Shown here: positions 1-6,622 of the stretch, piece by piece
Layout: every line of letters begins with the position of its first letter
How positions within the stretch are numbered: the first letter of the stretch is position 1
Source: Chryseobacterium potabilaquae
GTDB lineage: Bacteria > Bacteroidota > Bacteroidia > Flavobacteriales > Weeksellaceae
Length of the DNA stretch: 43,602 bases
Reading direction: 5' to 3'
NCBI RefSeq assembly: GCF_902728265.1
Contig: NZ_CACVBR010000033.1
Span: forward strand, 1 to 43,602
Position numbers and translations under genes: made by a program
The notes under the pieces: model-generated
What the model saw: the letters and a program-made list of their open reading frames with translations, nothing else
Told to the model about the DNA's origin: nothing
The model's database searches: none

Positions 1-81
1 AAATGGACCATGCCTATTCGAAATTGGGGTATTGTTCTCAACCAATTTATGCTTATTTTTGAAAAAAGGCTCAGATTATAA
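1..81 (+). mobile_element. IS256-family transposase, 3' end only
   Basis: The frame is open from the first base and ends in TAA at 79-81. The last residues read KWTMPIRNWGIVLNQF, then MLIFEKRLRL. This Trp-rich W..(P/L)..NWG..LNQ tail is typical of the C-terminus of IS256-family DDE transposases, the Mutator-like enzymes that move the element by cut and paste or copy-out. Only 26 codons lie in the window, so whether the whole gene is intact cannot be judged. The right end of the element probably falls within about 100-127, where TTTACGAGATAGTGTCACC resembles the outer end of elements in this family. The matching left inverted repeat is outside the window. Confidence 0.75.
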
Positions 82-100
82 ATCCAAGCCTAACTTTTTA

Positions 101-127
101 ACTTACACACTTTACGAGATAGTGTCA
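101..127. repeat. Probable right terminal inverted repeat of the IS256-family element
   Basis: About 20 bases after the transposase stop is the segment TTACACACTTTACGAGATAG followed by TGTCACC. Its distance from the stop codon and its composition suit the right terminal repeat of an IS256-type element. This is inferred from position and resemblance only; the partner repeat and the target duplication are not in the window. Confidence 0.4.
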
Positions 128-143
128 CCTATAAATAAGTGAA

Positions 144-171
144 GAGAGTGTTGAATAACATTCTCTTTTTT
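144..171 (+). terminator. Rho-independent terminator downstream of the IS256 end
   Basis: GAGAGTGTT (144-152) pairs with AACATTCTC (157-165) across a GAAT loop, with one G-T wobble, and is followed by six T residues. It would stop transcription coming rightward out of the insertion element, or it may have belonged to the gene the element landed behind. Confidence 0.6.
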
Positions 172-223
172 AAATAAATACAATCCATTTTTCGTAATTT
201 AGTTTGAATTAAAAAATTACTCT

Positions 224-301
224 ATGAAAAAAACTCTTTTGTTTCTTTCAGTGAACAGTTTTCAGCAAAAACTTATTCTTACTAACATTACCAATGGATA
301 G
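224..301 (+). pseudogene. Short signal-peptide-like reading frame, possible gene remnant
   Basis: A 25-codon frame begins MKKTLLFLSVNSFQQKLIL and ends at TAG 299-301. The Met-Lys-Lys start and hydrophobic run look like the beginning of an exported protein, but the frame stops soon afterwards and nothing recognisable follows. It lies between the IS256 end and the next gene, where disruption is plausible. It could also be chance coding in AT-rich DNA. The remaining sequence from 172 to 376 shows nothing else I can identify. Confidence 0.25.
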
Positions 302-376
302 TCACTATTTCTCCATAGATTCAATCCAATAGATGATTTACTCCAACAATTATCGTCCAAAAAGCATTTAATTTAA

Positions 377-384
377 TATCTTTG
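377..384 (+). promoter_or_regulatory. Bacteroidetes -7 promoter element TATCTTTG
   Basis: TATCTTTG matches the Bacteroidetes -7 consensus TAnnTTTG exactly. It sits 21 bases upstream of the ATG at 406. I see no clear TTG at the -33 position. A TTG at 382 that could be read as a start codon is part of this element, which argues for the ATG at 406 as the true start. Confidence 0.5.
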
Positions 385-405
385 AATTACAAATCTATTA
401 GAGTA

Positions 406-1203
406 ATGACTATCTTACAAAAGCTTTTCTTATTATCTTCATTGAGTTTCTTTTCCTTTCCTATTGTACAGGGACAAACCAAAGTTCCATTTGGAGTTGT
501 AAAAGCTGAAGAAGGCTATGCAATGGTGCGTGTTCCCAAGGATAATTATAGAAAAATTATAGATAAGATCCGTATGCGGAGAGGCGATGTATTTGTTTAC
601 GTAAAACCAGCTCCTGGAGAAACAGAGTGGATATGGATAAAGTACCCGGAAAAAAATGAGACTGAAAAACCTTTTGTAAGATACGATACACTCAATAAGG
701 AAGGGATGGTAAATAAAGATCGAATTGCCTTTATTGATCAATTACCTCAATTCACTCCTTCTAAATCTAAAAATGGGAAATCTCTTATTTTCACAGATAA
801 TACCAATCCCAAAATACCGACTAATCAAAGGACTAAAGTTATTATTGATATCTACCCTTCTAACGCAGGATACCGTAAACAGGAAAAAGATGCTTCCGGA
901 AAAATTCTTACTATTGACAAAATTAAACCTTGGGGAATTAGCAATGAATTACCGGAAAATATGACTGAAATTAAATCGATTAGAGTACAACAACCCGAAA
1001 GAGGTTCTGTATTTGTAAGAGAAGCTATTAAAAATATGTTTCAGCCTACCATGGATTTCAACAATATAGGAGTTACTGCTATTGATAATGATCATATTTT
1101 TCTTTATATGATTAATGGATCTGGTGAAAATAGATACACCACCCTTTGGACAATAAAAGAAGGAAAAGTAATCAATCAAATCATTTTCAATAATCCTGAA
1201 TAA
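406..1203 (+). CDS. Secreted protein of unknown function
   Basis: I do not recognise a family. From ATG 406 the protein is 265 residues and starts with a Sec signal peptide: MTILQKLF, a hydrophobic stretch, then FPIVQGQ, giving probable cleavage after VQG. The mature part is hydrophilic, mixed alpha/beta in composition, with no further membrane segment, no lipobox and no C-terminal type IX sorting domain. A periplasmic or secreted location is therefore inferred. The frame can be extended to a TTG at 382, but that codon lies in the -7 promoter element, and the extra residues would come before the signal peptide. The gene stands alone: the riboswitch transcript promoter begins 15 bases after its stop codon. 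Confidence 0.7.
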   Translation: MTILQKLFLLSSLSFFSFPIVQGQTKVPFGVVKAEEGYAMVRVPKDNYRKIIDKIRMRRGDVFVYVKPAPGETEWIWIKYPEKNETEKPFVRYDTLNKEGMVNKDRIAFIDQLPQFTPSKSKNGKSLIFTDNTNPKIPTNQRTKVIIDIYPSNAGYRKQEKDASGKILTIDKIKPWGISNELPENMTEIKSIRVQQPERGSVFVREAIKNMFQPTMDFNNIGVTAIDNDHIFLYMINGSGENRYTTLWTIKEGKVINQIIFNNPE

Positions 1204-1218
1204 TTCATTAATATTTAT

Positions 1219-1226
1219 TACTTTTG
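1219..1226 (+). promoter_or_regulatory. -7 element TACTTTTG driving the riboswitch transcript
   Basis: TACTTTTG fits TAnnTTTG and lies just before the riboswitch aptamer. Transcription would start near 1232, so the aptamer occupies the beginning of the leader. A clear -33 TTG is not visible. Confidence 0.45.
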
Positions 1227-1243
1227 TACCGAAAGCAACTTGC

Positions 1244-1405
1244 TTTCCGGAAATTGGCTCTGCTTAGCTGTAGATTAAATGGGAATCGTGTGAAAATCAC
1301 GAACTGTCGCGCAACTGTAAGTGACAAAAAATCTTGATCAAATATATCCACTGTGTTTATCATGGGAAGGAGATCAAAGATGTCATAAGTCAGGAGACCT
1401 GCCTT
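1244..1405 (+). promoter_or_regulatory. Adenosylcobalamin (B12) riboswitch
   Basis: The conserved core of the cobalamin aptamer is present in order: GGGAAT at 1281, GTGAAAATCAC around 1289-1300, a CTGTCGCGCAACTGTAAG segment close to the usual CTG-CCCGCAACTGTAAG, CCACTGTG around 1348, GGGAAGG at 1374, and the B12 box AAGTCAGGAGACCTGCC at 1387-1403. Flanking GATC/GATC bases can form the P5/P6-side helix around 1335-1375. The edges are approximate. Such RNAs bind adenosylcobalamin and switch off B12 uptake or synthesis genes. The only gene downstream on this strand is a thioesterase starting at 1533, 128 bases further on, which is an unusual target. An AACTT-n9-GAAGTT hairpin near 1421-1440 follows the aptamer. 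Confidence 0.92.
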
Positions 1406-1532
1406 TTTCTTTAAACAAAAAACTTTCGCGATCTGAAGTTAATTGATTTGATATAATTCTAAGAGGGTTATCCGTGTCTCTCCGGTCTGTTATCTCAATA
1501 CTATTTCATTTCGTTTTAATTAATAATGAAAT

Positions 1533-1916
1533 ATGACTACTGAAGAAAGAATTACATCATCAGAAACTAGAATTTTTAAAGCCGTTTTCCCTAATACAAC
1601 CAACCATTATGATACTCTTTTCGGAGGGACTGCCATGCAATTAATGGATGAAGTTGCATTCATTACTGCTACCCGATTCGCTAGAAAAAGAGTTGTTACT
1701 GTAAGCAGTGATAAAATTGATTTCAAAAAACCTATTCCGGCCGGGACTATAATAGAGTTGATCGGAAAAGTGGTATATGTAGGAAAAACCAGTATGAAAG
1801 TAAATGTAGAAATCTATACTGAACAAATGTATTCCTATGAAAGAGAAAGAGCCATTGTAGGAGACTTTACTTTTGTAGCCATTGATGAATTGAAGAAACC
1901 AATCCAAATACTATAA
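1533..1916 (+). CDS. Acyl-CoA thioesterase, hotdog fold
   Basis: This 127-residue protein fits the YciA/BACH-type acyl-CoA hydrolases, which cleave acyl-CoA thioesters in the cytosol as single-hotdog oligomers. The diagnostic part is NHYDTLFGGTAMQLMDEVAF at about residues 23-42, with the conserved N-x(5)-FGG and Asp of the family, followed by RVVTVSSDKIDFKKPIPAGT, the usual central strand and 'P.P.G' turn. Length is normal for the family. The start is ATG 1533; an overlapping ATG at 1526 opens only a five-codon frame. The gene lies behind the cobalamin riboswitch and is closed by a strong hairpin at 1927. The substrate is not evident from sequence. Confidence 0.88.
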   Translation: MTTEERITSSETRIFKAVFPNTTNHYDTLFGGTAMQLMDEVAFITATRFARKRVVTVSSDKIDFKKPIPAGTIIELIGKVVYVGKTSMKVNVEIYTEQMYSYERERAIVGDFTFVAIDELKKPIQIL

Positions 1917-1926
1917 ATATAGTGAC

Positions 1927-1966
1927 GAGTTTTGGCAATTTTACTTGCCAAAACTCATTTTCTTTT
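1927..1966. terminator. Terminator hairpin between convergent genes
   Basis: GAGTTTTGGCAA (1927-1938) and TTGCCAAAACTC (1945-1956) form a perfect 12-bp stem with a six-base loop, followed on the plus strand by ATTTTCTTTT. It ends the thioesterase transcript and may also serve the convergent HD-domain gene. Confidence 0.85.
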
Positions 1967-1969
1967 ATA

Positions 1970-2560
1970 TTATTTCAAGACTTTTTCAGTTTCAAGACTT
2001 TTATTTAATAACAGCTCAAAGGCCTCTCCCATTTCATCTGATGCTCGACCGATTGCATTTTCAAGCATATTTCTAATTTGTTTTTCAGTCACTCCAGCCT
2101 CCGTCCAGCTTTTTCCTGAAGTATGTGAATTTAGAATAAATGGCATAATCCTATCTATTGAACATGCAAAAACGGCATCAGCAGTTTTCTCTTCTTCAAA
2201 TTCCAACCAAAGATTAAAGAAATCTGAACGCAGCGGTTCATCAAGAATTCCAAAAATATTTTGAGCCGATAATTTTTCTCGCTCAAATTTTCCCACCATT
2301 GCTTTTTCATCAAACAAAAAAGTATCGCCCGCTTCTATTTCTACTAAATCATGAATAGAAAGCATTCTGATCACTCGAAGAAGATCAATATCTTCTCTAT
2401 TTTTCGCATAAGGAAAAAGAATTTGAGCTAAAATAATAATCTGCCATGAGTGCTCTGCAGTATTCTCTCTCCTATTATCATCCGCATTAAAGTTTCTTCT
2501 TTGTACATTTTTCAAGGCATCTACAGCCAAAATAAAATCTACTTCCTTTTGTATTTTCAT
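1970..2560 (-). CDS. HD-domain hydrolase, YfbR/5'-deoxynucleotidase-like
   Basis: The 196-residue protein has the metal-binding HD signature in the arrangement of the YfbR / COG1896 group: RRENTAEHSWQI at about residues 30-41, supplying the first His, then SIHDLVEIEAGDTF at about 68-81, supplying the His-Asp pair and the following Glu and Asp. Members hydrolyse phosphate esters such as deoxynucleoside 5'-monophosphates and are cytosolic. Length is normal. The start ATG at 2560 is well placed, and no membrane segment or signal is seen. It is convergent with the thioesterase gene and shares the hairpin at 1927. The substrate is inferred from the family only. Confidence 0.85.
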   Translation of the reverse strand: MKIQKEVDFILAVDALKNVQRRNFNADDNRRENTAEHSWQIIILAQILFPYAKNREDIDLLRVIRMLSIHDLVEIEAGDTFLFDEKAMVGKFEREKLSAQNIFGILDEPLRSDFFNLWLEFEEEKTADAVFACSIDRIMPFILNSHTSGKSWTEAGVTEKQIRNMLENAIGRASDEMGEAFELLLNKSLETEKVLK

Positions 2561-2848
2561 TCGTATCTATATTATTATTCGATTTTTCAGTTTCTTTAGC
2601 TTACTATTCTACCCATCATTATATAAGTTACTCATAAAATGCGCTTCATTTTCTCTTTACATACAATTGAGCGTTCATATGATATATTTACTATAAAATA
2701 ATTGCATAAAAATACAAATCACCATCAAAAGTATGATATTTTTGATAAAATTATCATCAATTATCTAGAGACCCCATTTTTCAACAAAATTTATACAACT
2801 GATTTACAACACATTAATTCATTATTTCAAAAAAAACACTACTTTGTA
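2561..2848. other. AT-rich intergenic region between the HD gene and the padR operon
   Basis: This is the divergent spacer between the HD hydrolase and the PadR regulator. It is strongly AT-rich. A frame of about 80 codons can be opened in it from a TTG, but it lacks any recognisable domain or good start and runs through the padR promoter. I see no RNA gene or clear operator here. Confidence 0.4.
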
Positions 2849-2880
2849 TTGCATAATACCATTTTAATTATATATCTTTG
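2849..2880 (+). promoter_or_regulatory. Promoter of the padR-pspC operon
   Basis: TTG at 2849-2851 and TATCTTTG at 2873-2880 are separated by 21 bases, matching the Bacteroidetes -33/-7 pattern (TTG, about 20 bases, TAnnTTTG). The implied leader to the padR ATG is about 75 bases. PadR proteins often repress their own operon, but I see no definite palindrome here. Confidence 0.65.
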
Positions 2881-2963
2881 TAATGTAAGATTAGAATACG
2901 TTCAACTAGCTAGGAACATTATTCTAAACCAATATATAACTAATTAACAAAACTTTATTAAAG

Positions 2964-3293
2964 ATGAATACTGAAAATACCAAAGCGCAAATGCGAAAAG
3001 GAATTCTGGAATTCTGTATTTTAAGTCTCATCAATCTTCGTGAAATGTATGTTTCCGACCTCATAGATGAGCTTAAAAAGGGAAAACTAGATGTGGTAGA
3101 AGGTACACTATACCCTCTTTTAACAAGATTAAAAAATGGAGAATTTCTTTCTTACAGATGGGAAGAGTCCACAGGAGGCCCCCCTAGAAAGTACTATCAA
3201 ATAACAGAAAAAGGAAAACTGTTTTTAGATGAACTCCAAAATACCTGGAATGAATTAACGGATTCAGTAAACCAAATTACTCAAAAAATTTAA
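2964..3293 (+). CDS. PadR-family transcriptional regulator
   Basis: A 109-residue winged-helix protein. Residues about 10-95 carry the PadR pattern: KGILEFCILSLI for helix 1, YVSDLIDELK for the next helix, VVEGTLYPLLTRLKNGEFL for the recognition helix, then the GGPPRKYYQITEKGK wing, the most diagnostic part. It is the short (subfamily 2) type with little more than the DNA-binding domain and a dimerising last helix. The gene is 10 bases upstream of a PspC-domain gene, a pairing common in Bacteroidetes, so it probably controls that membrane protein. Confidence 0.93.
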   Translation: MNTENTKAQMRKGILEFCILSLINLREMYVSDLIDELKKGKLDVVEGTLYPLLTRLKNGEFLSYRWEESTGGPPRKYYQITEKGKLFLDELQNTWNELTDSVNQITQKI

Positions 3294-3303
3294 AAACAAA
3301 GCT

Positions 3304-5022
3304 ATGAACAAGACACTCTCAATAGGACTCGCAGGTTTTTCTTTTACCATAGAAGAACACGCATATATAAAGCTCAGCGACTATCTGAATGCTCTTAGAA
3401 GCTCATTAGATGTTTCTGAAGCAGATGAGGTAATGCATGACATAGAAATCAGAATGGTTGAAATTTTCAGAGATTCGCTAGGTAAACGTGAAGTAATCAA
3501 TGATACCGATGTTGAAAAGGTAATTAACCAGATTGGTACTCCTGAAAAAATAGAAGAACAAGAAGAAGCTTATTATTCTGAAAAAAACAATTCTAAAAAA
3601 ACAAATTCGGGTACTAATTATACAGATAAAAAACAATTATTCCGCGACCCTGAAAGACAAAAAATCGCAGGTGTTTGCGCAGGATTAGCTCACTATGTAG
3701 GAATGGATATTACAGCTATGAGAGCTATTTGGTTGGGTGTATTTATACTAGGGATCTTTACCGCTGCCATTTCCTCTTCCTTAATAGGATTACTCTATGT
3801 TATCCTTTGGATTGTATTGCCAAAAGCAGAGTCAGCAGCTGATTTTTTGAAAATGAAGGGAAAACCTATGAATTTCGATAATCTTAAAAGTGAATCTAAT
3901 AAATTAGTTCAATTTGCTAATGAATCTACTCAAAGAGTTGGAGAAATTTATATAGAAAATAAGCCTTACATCAACAATGCGGGCAGTGGAATTTGGAATG
4001 CTGTTAGATATATTTTAGGGGGTATTTTCGGATTAATTTCCTTCTCATGCTTAATTGGAGTATTTGTAGTATTTGGATTCATGGGCAATAATGATTTTCC
4101 TCCTATAAGTCATATGAATTTCTATTTCGACAACGATGGAATGAAATATGTTATTATGGCTATGATTATTTTAGGAAGTTTAATTCCCGCGATACTATTT
4201 GCATTACTCAGTATTAAATTAATTTCTCCAAAAACAAAATTAAGAAATACAGGTTGGGTATTAGGAGCATTGTTCTTAGGTCTAATTTCAGTATCTACAT
4301 ATTTTGGAGTAAGTATGGCAAAAAAAGAAATGTTTTTGAAAGGTCATAAAGAAGATACCGAAGAGATTTCTATTAATACCAATTCTGATAGTTTATATGT
4401 TGACGTAAAACAAATAACTGTTCCACAAAGCTTTACAGGATATGAAGATGATCTATATTCAGATAAGCAATCTGTATTTGAAAAAGATTATGTTTATGTT
4501 GATGTGACTAGAAAACCAAATGTAAAAAGTCCTTATCTTATTATTAAGAAAGAAGCAAAAGGATATAATATACCGCTTCAAGTGAATGTACCTGTAGAAA
4601 TATCCGGAAATAAAGTGATGCTTCCTAATTACATAAAATATCCGTATGCTCATAGATTCAGAGACTATAGAATAGATTATGAATTGGTTATTCCTGAAAA
4701 TATGGTTGTAATTCCTGCAAGAAAAGATATTATTGATTTCAATGGAGATTTAGATGGAAATGGAGTTAATGATGATGACGAAGATGAAAATGGTAACAAT
4801 AAAAACATTAAAATTGAAAAAAATAAAATCACTGTAAATGGATCTACCATTGAATATAATTCTGATGATAAAGATAGTATTATTATCAATGGAAAAAAAG
4901 TTCCAAAATCTCAGGCCAAAAAAGTAATTGACTCTATGAAAACCGATATTGAGAAAACGAAAGGCGATGTAGATATTCAAATTAAAGAAGGTAAAAAAGA
5001 AATTTCCATAAAAACTAAATAA
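3304..5022 (+). CDS. PspC-domain envelope stress membrane protein
   Basis: A 572-residue inner-membrane protein. After a soluble N-terminal helical region (about 1-105), residues about 112-175 form the PspC domain: LFRDPERQKIAGVCAGLAHY followed by a membrane segment ending in LWIVLPK. Further membrane segments lie at about 235-260, 280-305 and 315-335. The rest is a large polar, beta-rich C-terminal domain with an acidic DDDDEDENGNN patch around residue 490. Such long PspC proteins are typical of Bacteroidetes and are thought to respond to envelope stress, unlike the short enterobacterial PspC. It is co-transcribed with the upstream PadR gene. Confidence 0.9.
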   Translation: MNKTLSIGLAGFSFTIEEHAYIKLSDYLNALRSSLDVSEADEVMHDIEIRMVEIFRDSLGKREVINDTDVEKVINQIGTPEKIEEQEEAYYSEKNNSKKTNSGTNYTDKKQLFRDPERQKIAGVCAGLAHYVGMDITAMRAIWLGVFILGIFTAAISSSLIGLLYVILWIVLPKAESAADFLKMKGKPMNFDNLKSESNKLVQFANESTQRVGEIYIENKPYINNAGSGIWNAVRYILGGIFGLISFSCLIGVFVVFGFMGNNDFPPISHMNFYFDNDGMKYVIMAMIILGSLIPAILFALLSIKLISPKTKLRNTGWVLGALFLGLISVSTYFGVSMAKKEMFLKGHKEDTEEISINTNSDSLYVDVKQITVPQSFTGYEDDLYSDKQSVFEKDYVYVDVTRKPNVKSPYLIIKKEAKGYNIPLQVNVPVEISGNKVMLPNYIKYPYAHRFRDYRIDYELVIPENMVVIPARKDIIDFNGDLDGNGVNDDDEDENGNNKNIKIEKNKITVNGSTIEYNSDDKDSIIINGKKVPKSQAKKVIDSMKTDIEKTKGDVDIQIKEGKKEISIKTK

Positions 5023-5031
5023 TTAACTGCA

Positions 5032-5092
5032 GAGAGTGGCAGGAAGGTGTGAATGGAGGGCAATTGTTTGAAATTCACACTCTTCTACTCTC
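5032..5092. repeat. Long imperfect stem-loop after the pspC gene
   Basis: GAGAGT (5032-5037) and ACTCTC (5087-5092), plus GTGTGAAT (5047-5054) and ATTCACAC (5073-5080), form two paired blocks separated by small internal loops. No T-tract follows on either side, so it is not a classical terminator. It may stabilise the pspC mRNA 3' end. Confidence 0.45.
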
Positions 5093-5186
5093 AAAAAAAC
5101 TAAAATATTTAATTATAATGGCTAGTTTTCCATTAAATTACCTTATCTTAGTCACAAATTAATAACCCAAATCAAAACTTAGTAAA

Positions 5187-5249
5187 ATGGTACAAGTAGC
5201 ATTAGAAATTGCAATAAAAATCGCAGATTTCATCAGCGGTTTGTTTTAG
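5187..5249 (+). CDS. 20-residue amphipathic micro-peptide
   Basis: An ATG at 5187 opens a 20-codon frame reading MVQVALEIAIKIADFISGLF, stop TAG 5247-5249. As a helix, the polar residues Q3, E7, K11, D14 and S17/G18 fall on one narrow face and V, L, I and F residues cover the rest, the pattern of short membrane-surface peptides such as phenol-soluble modulins. The frame sits in its own space between a stem-loop (5032-5092) and a probable terminator (5276-5310), which suggests a separate small transcript. Function is unknown, and homology cannot be tested here. Being so short, it could be chance, but its regular periodicity argues against that. Confidence 0.45.
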   Translation: MVQVALEIAIKIADFISGLF

Positions 5250-5274
5250 GAGCGATAATATTTCAATATATTTG
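5241..5274 (+). promoter_or_regulatory. Possible promoter of the acyltransferase gene
   Basis: TTG 5241-5243 and TATATTTG 5267-5274 are spaced by 23 bases, at the long end of the usual range. Transcription from here would start at about 5280, inside the hairpin that follows, so the promoter and terminator signals overlap. Confidence 0.4.
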
Positions 5275-5275
5275 T

Positions 5276-5310
5276 AAAGTATAGCCAAAGTTGTGGTTAT
5301 ACTTTTTTAT
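5276..5310 (+). terminator. Terminator hairpin behind the micro-peptide
   Basis: AAAGTATAGCC (5276-5286) pairs with GGTTATACTTT (5295-5305) with one mismatch, followed by TTT-A-T-TTT. The upstream 20-codon frame is the only candidate gene it could close. An in-frame upstream extension of the acyltransferase gene would run through this hairpin. Confidence 0.6.
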
Positions 5311-5326
5311 TTATAATACGATTTTT

Positions 5327-5917
5327 ATGAAAAAACTAATTGGCAAATTAATGCTCAAATTAATGGGATGGAAAGTTGTTTTGCAAGGTGATATAAACAA
5401 TCTCAACAGATGTATCCTTGTTGTAGCACCCCATACTCATAACGTAGAATACACCTTGGGAAATTTTGCTTATTGGAGTTTAGGAAAATCTTTAAAAGTG
5501 ATTATTAAAGATACCCATACAAAAGCTTGGTATGGTGGTATTGTGAAAGGACTTGGTGGAATTGGTATCGATAGAAGTCAGAAAAACGATCTTATCAATT
5601 TTGTGGCAAAACAATTTGAAAAAGATGACTTTAGTTTAGTCATTACCCCTGAGGGTACAAGAAGTTGGGTTCCAAAATGGAGAAAAGGATTCTATCATAT
5701 GGCTTTAACCGCAAAAGTACCTATCGTTCTTGCTGCAGGAGATTTTAATAAAAAGATTATCTACTTAGGATACACTATTCCTTATGAAAGGATTGCATCC
5801 GTTTCTTTTCCTGAAATCATGAAAGAAATTCAAGAGTATTACGTAAACAACAATATTGTACCTAAAGTACCAGCCAATTGGAATCCCAATTTTATGAAGA
5901 ACACGATTGAAGAATAA
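5327..5917 (+). CDS. PlsC-type glycerol/lysophospholipid acyltransferase
   Basis: A 196-residue member of the PlsC superfamily, which transfers acyl chains to glycerophosphate-type acceptors at the inner membrane. Block I is APHTHNVEYTLGNF near residues 36-49: the catalytic His is there, but the usual Asp of HX4D is Glu (H-T-H-N-V-E). Block III-like TPEGTRSWVPKWRKGFYHMA at about 107-126 carries the substrate-binding EGTR, and KVPIVLAAGD gives block IV. The frame can be extended upstream to about 5291, but that part lies in a terminator hairpin, so I take the ATG at 5327 with its MKKLIGKLMLK start. The precise substrate is unknown. Confidence 0.83.
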   Translation: MKKLIGKLMLKLMGWKVVLQGDINNLNRCILVVAPHTHNVEYTLGNFAYWSLGKSLKVIIKDTHTKAWYGGIVKGLGGIGIDRSQKNDLINFVAKQFEKDDFSLVITPEGTRSWVPKWRKGFYHMALTAKVPIVLAAGDFNKKIIYLGYTIPYERIASVSFPEIMKEIQEYYVNNNIVPKVPANWNPNFMKNTIEE

Positions 5918-6017
5918 GTATTGACTTACTATTAGTCTTGATTAATCTTTTACCATAATGAAAGAATTTCAGCGCTCATGGTAACATACTTTAATACCTA
6001 AAATAGATCTATATCAA

Positions 6018-6449
6018 ATGAAAAATTTAACAAAAGAAGAAATACTTTATTTTCTCAATAGCTGGGGTGAAGAGGTCACTTTGCCAAAAACTTTAGAAAT
6101 AAAATTTATTGATGTCGACATAGAAAATGAAACTCTGACTGCTACAATGCCTGTTCAGCCTAAAGTACATCAACCATTTGGAATTTTGCATGGAGGGGCA
6201 AGCTGTGTATTAGCGGAAACAATGGGATCCAGCCTATCCAATATATTTATTGATGTAAGCTCGTATTATGGCGTGGGAACTAATATCAATTCCAATCATT
6301 TAAGAAGCAAAAAAGATGGAATCATTACAGGTACTGCTAGATTTATTAGAAAAGGAAAAACAATACATGTTTCAGAAATTGAAATTCGCGATGAAGAGGG
6401 ACAGCTGATTAGCCATACCACAATGACAAATAATATTCTTTCAAAATAA
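6018..6449 (+). CDS. Hotdog thioesterase, probable DHNA-CoA thioesterase of menaquinone synthesis
   Basis: A 143-residue PaaI-type hotdog protein. The motif HQPFGILHGGASCVLAETMG at about residues 51-70 holds the HGG active-site loop and the catalytic Glu of the EntH/MenI/PaaI family, and the C-terminal strands IITGTARFIRKGKTIHVSEI are typical. It is followed 173 bases later on the same strand by an isochorismate synthase. This pairing suggests it is the 1,4-dihydroxy-2-naphthoyl-CoA thioesterase (MenI role), releasing DHNA for menaquinone. The family and fold are clear; the substrate is inferred from context. Confidence 0.85.
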   Translation: MKNLTKEEILYFLNSWGEEVTLPKTLEIKFIDVDIENETLTATMPVQPKVHQPFGILHGGASCVLAETMGSSLSNIFIDVSSYYGVGTNINSNHLRSKKDGIITGTARFIRKGKTIHVSEIEIRDEEGQLISHTTMTNNILSK

Positions 6450-6529
6450 TTTTTTCAAGAAGTGAACTATCTTTAGTATATTAGAATTAGAATATAAAGA
6501 TTTAGGCTAAAAAATTCATTCTTTTGATT

Positions 6530-6559
6530 TTGACCTTTTCAAGACTAATAATACCTTTG
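6530..6559 (+). promoter_or_regulatory. Promoter of the isochorismate synthase gene
   Basis: TTG 6530-6532 and TACCTTTG 6552-6559 are separated by 19 bases, a good Bacteroidetes promoter. A second -7-like TACTTTTG occurs at 6600-6607, nearer the ATG at 6623, and may be an alternative start with a very short leader. Confidence 0.6.
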
Positions 6560-6622
6560 TAGAAAGAAAATAGACTTAAAATCTACCAGCCCTGAATAAT
6601 ACTTTTGTACAAGTAATACCCT

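Noticed and set aside
2702..2947. An 81-codon frame upstream of padR
   Set aside because: It begins at TTG, has low-complexity Ile/Asn/Lys/Tyr content with no domain, and runs across the padR promoter elements at 2849-2880.
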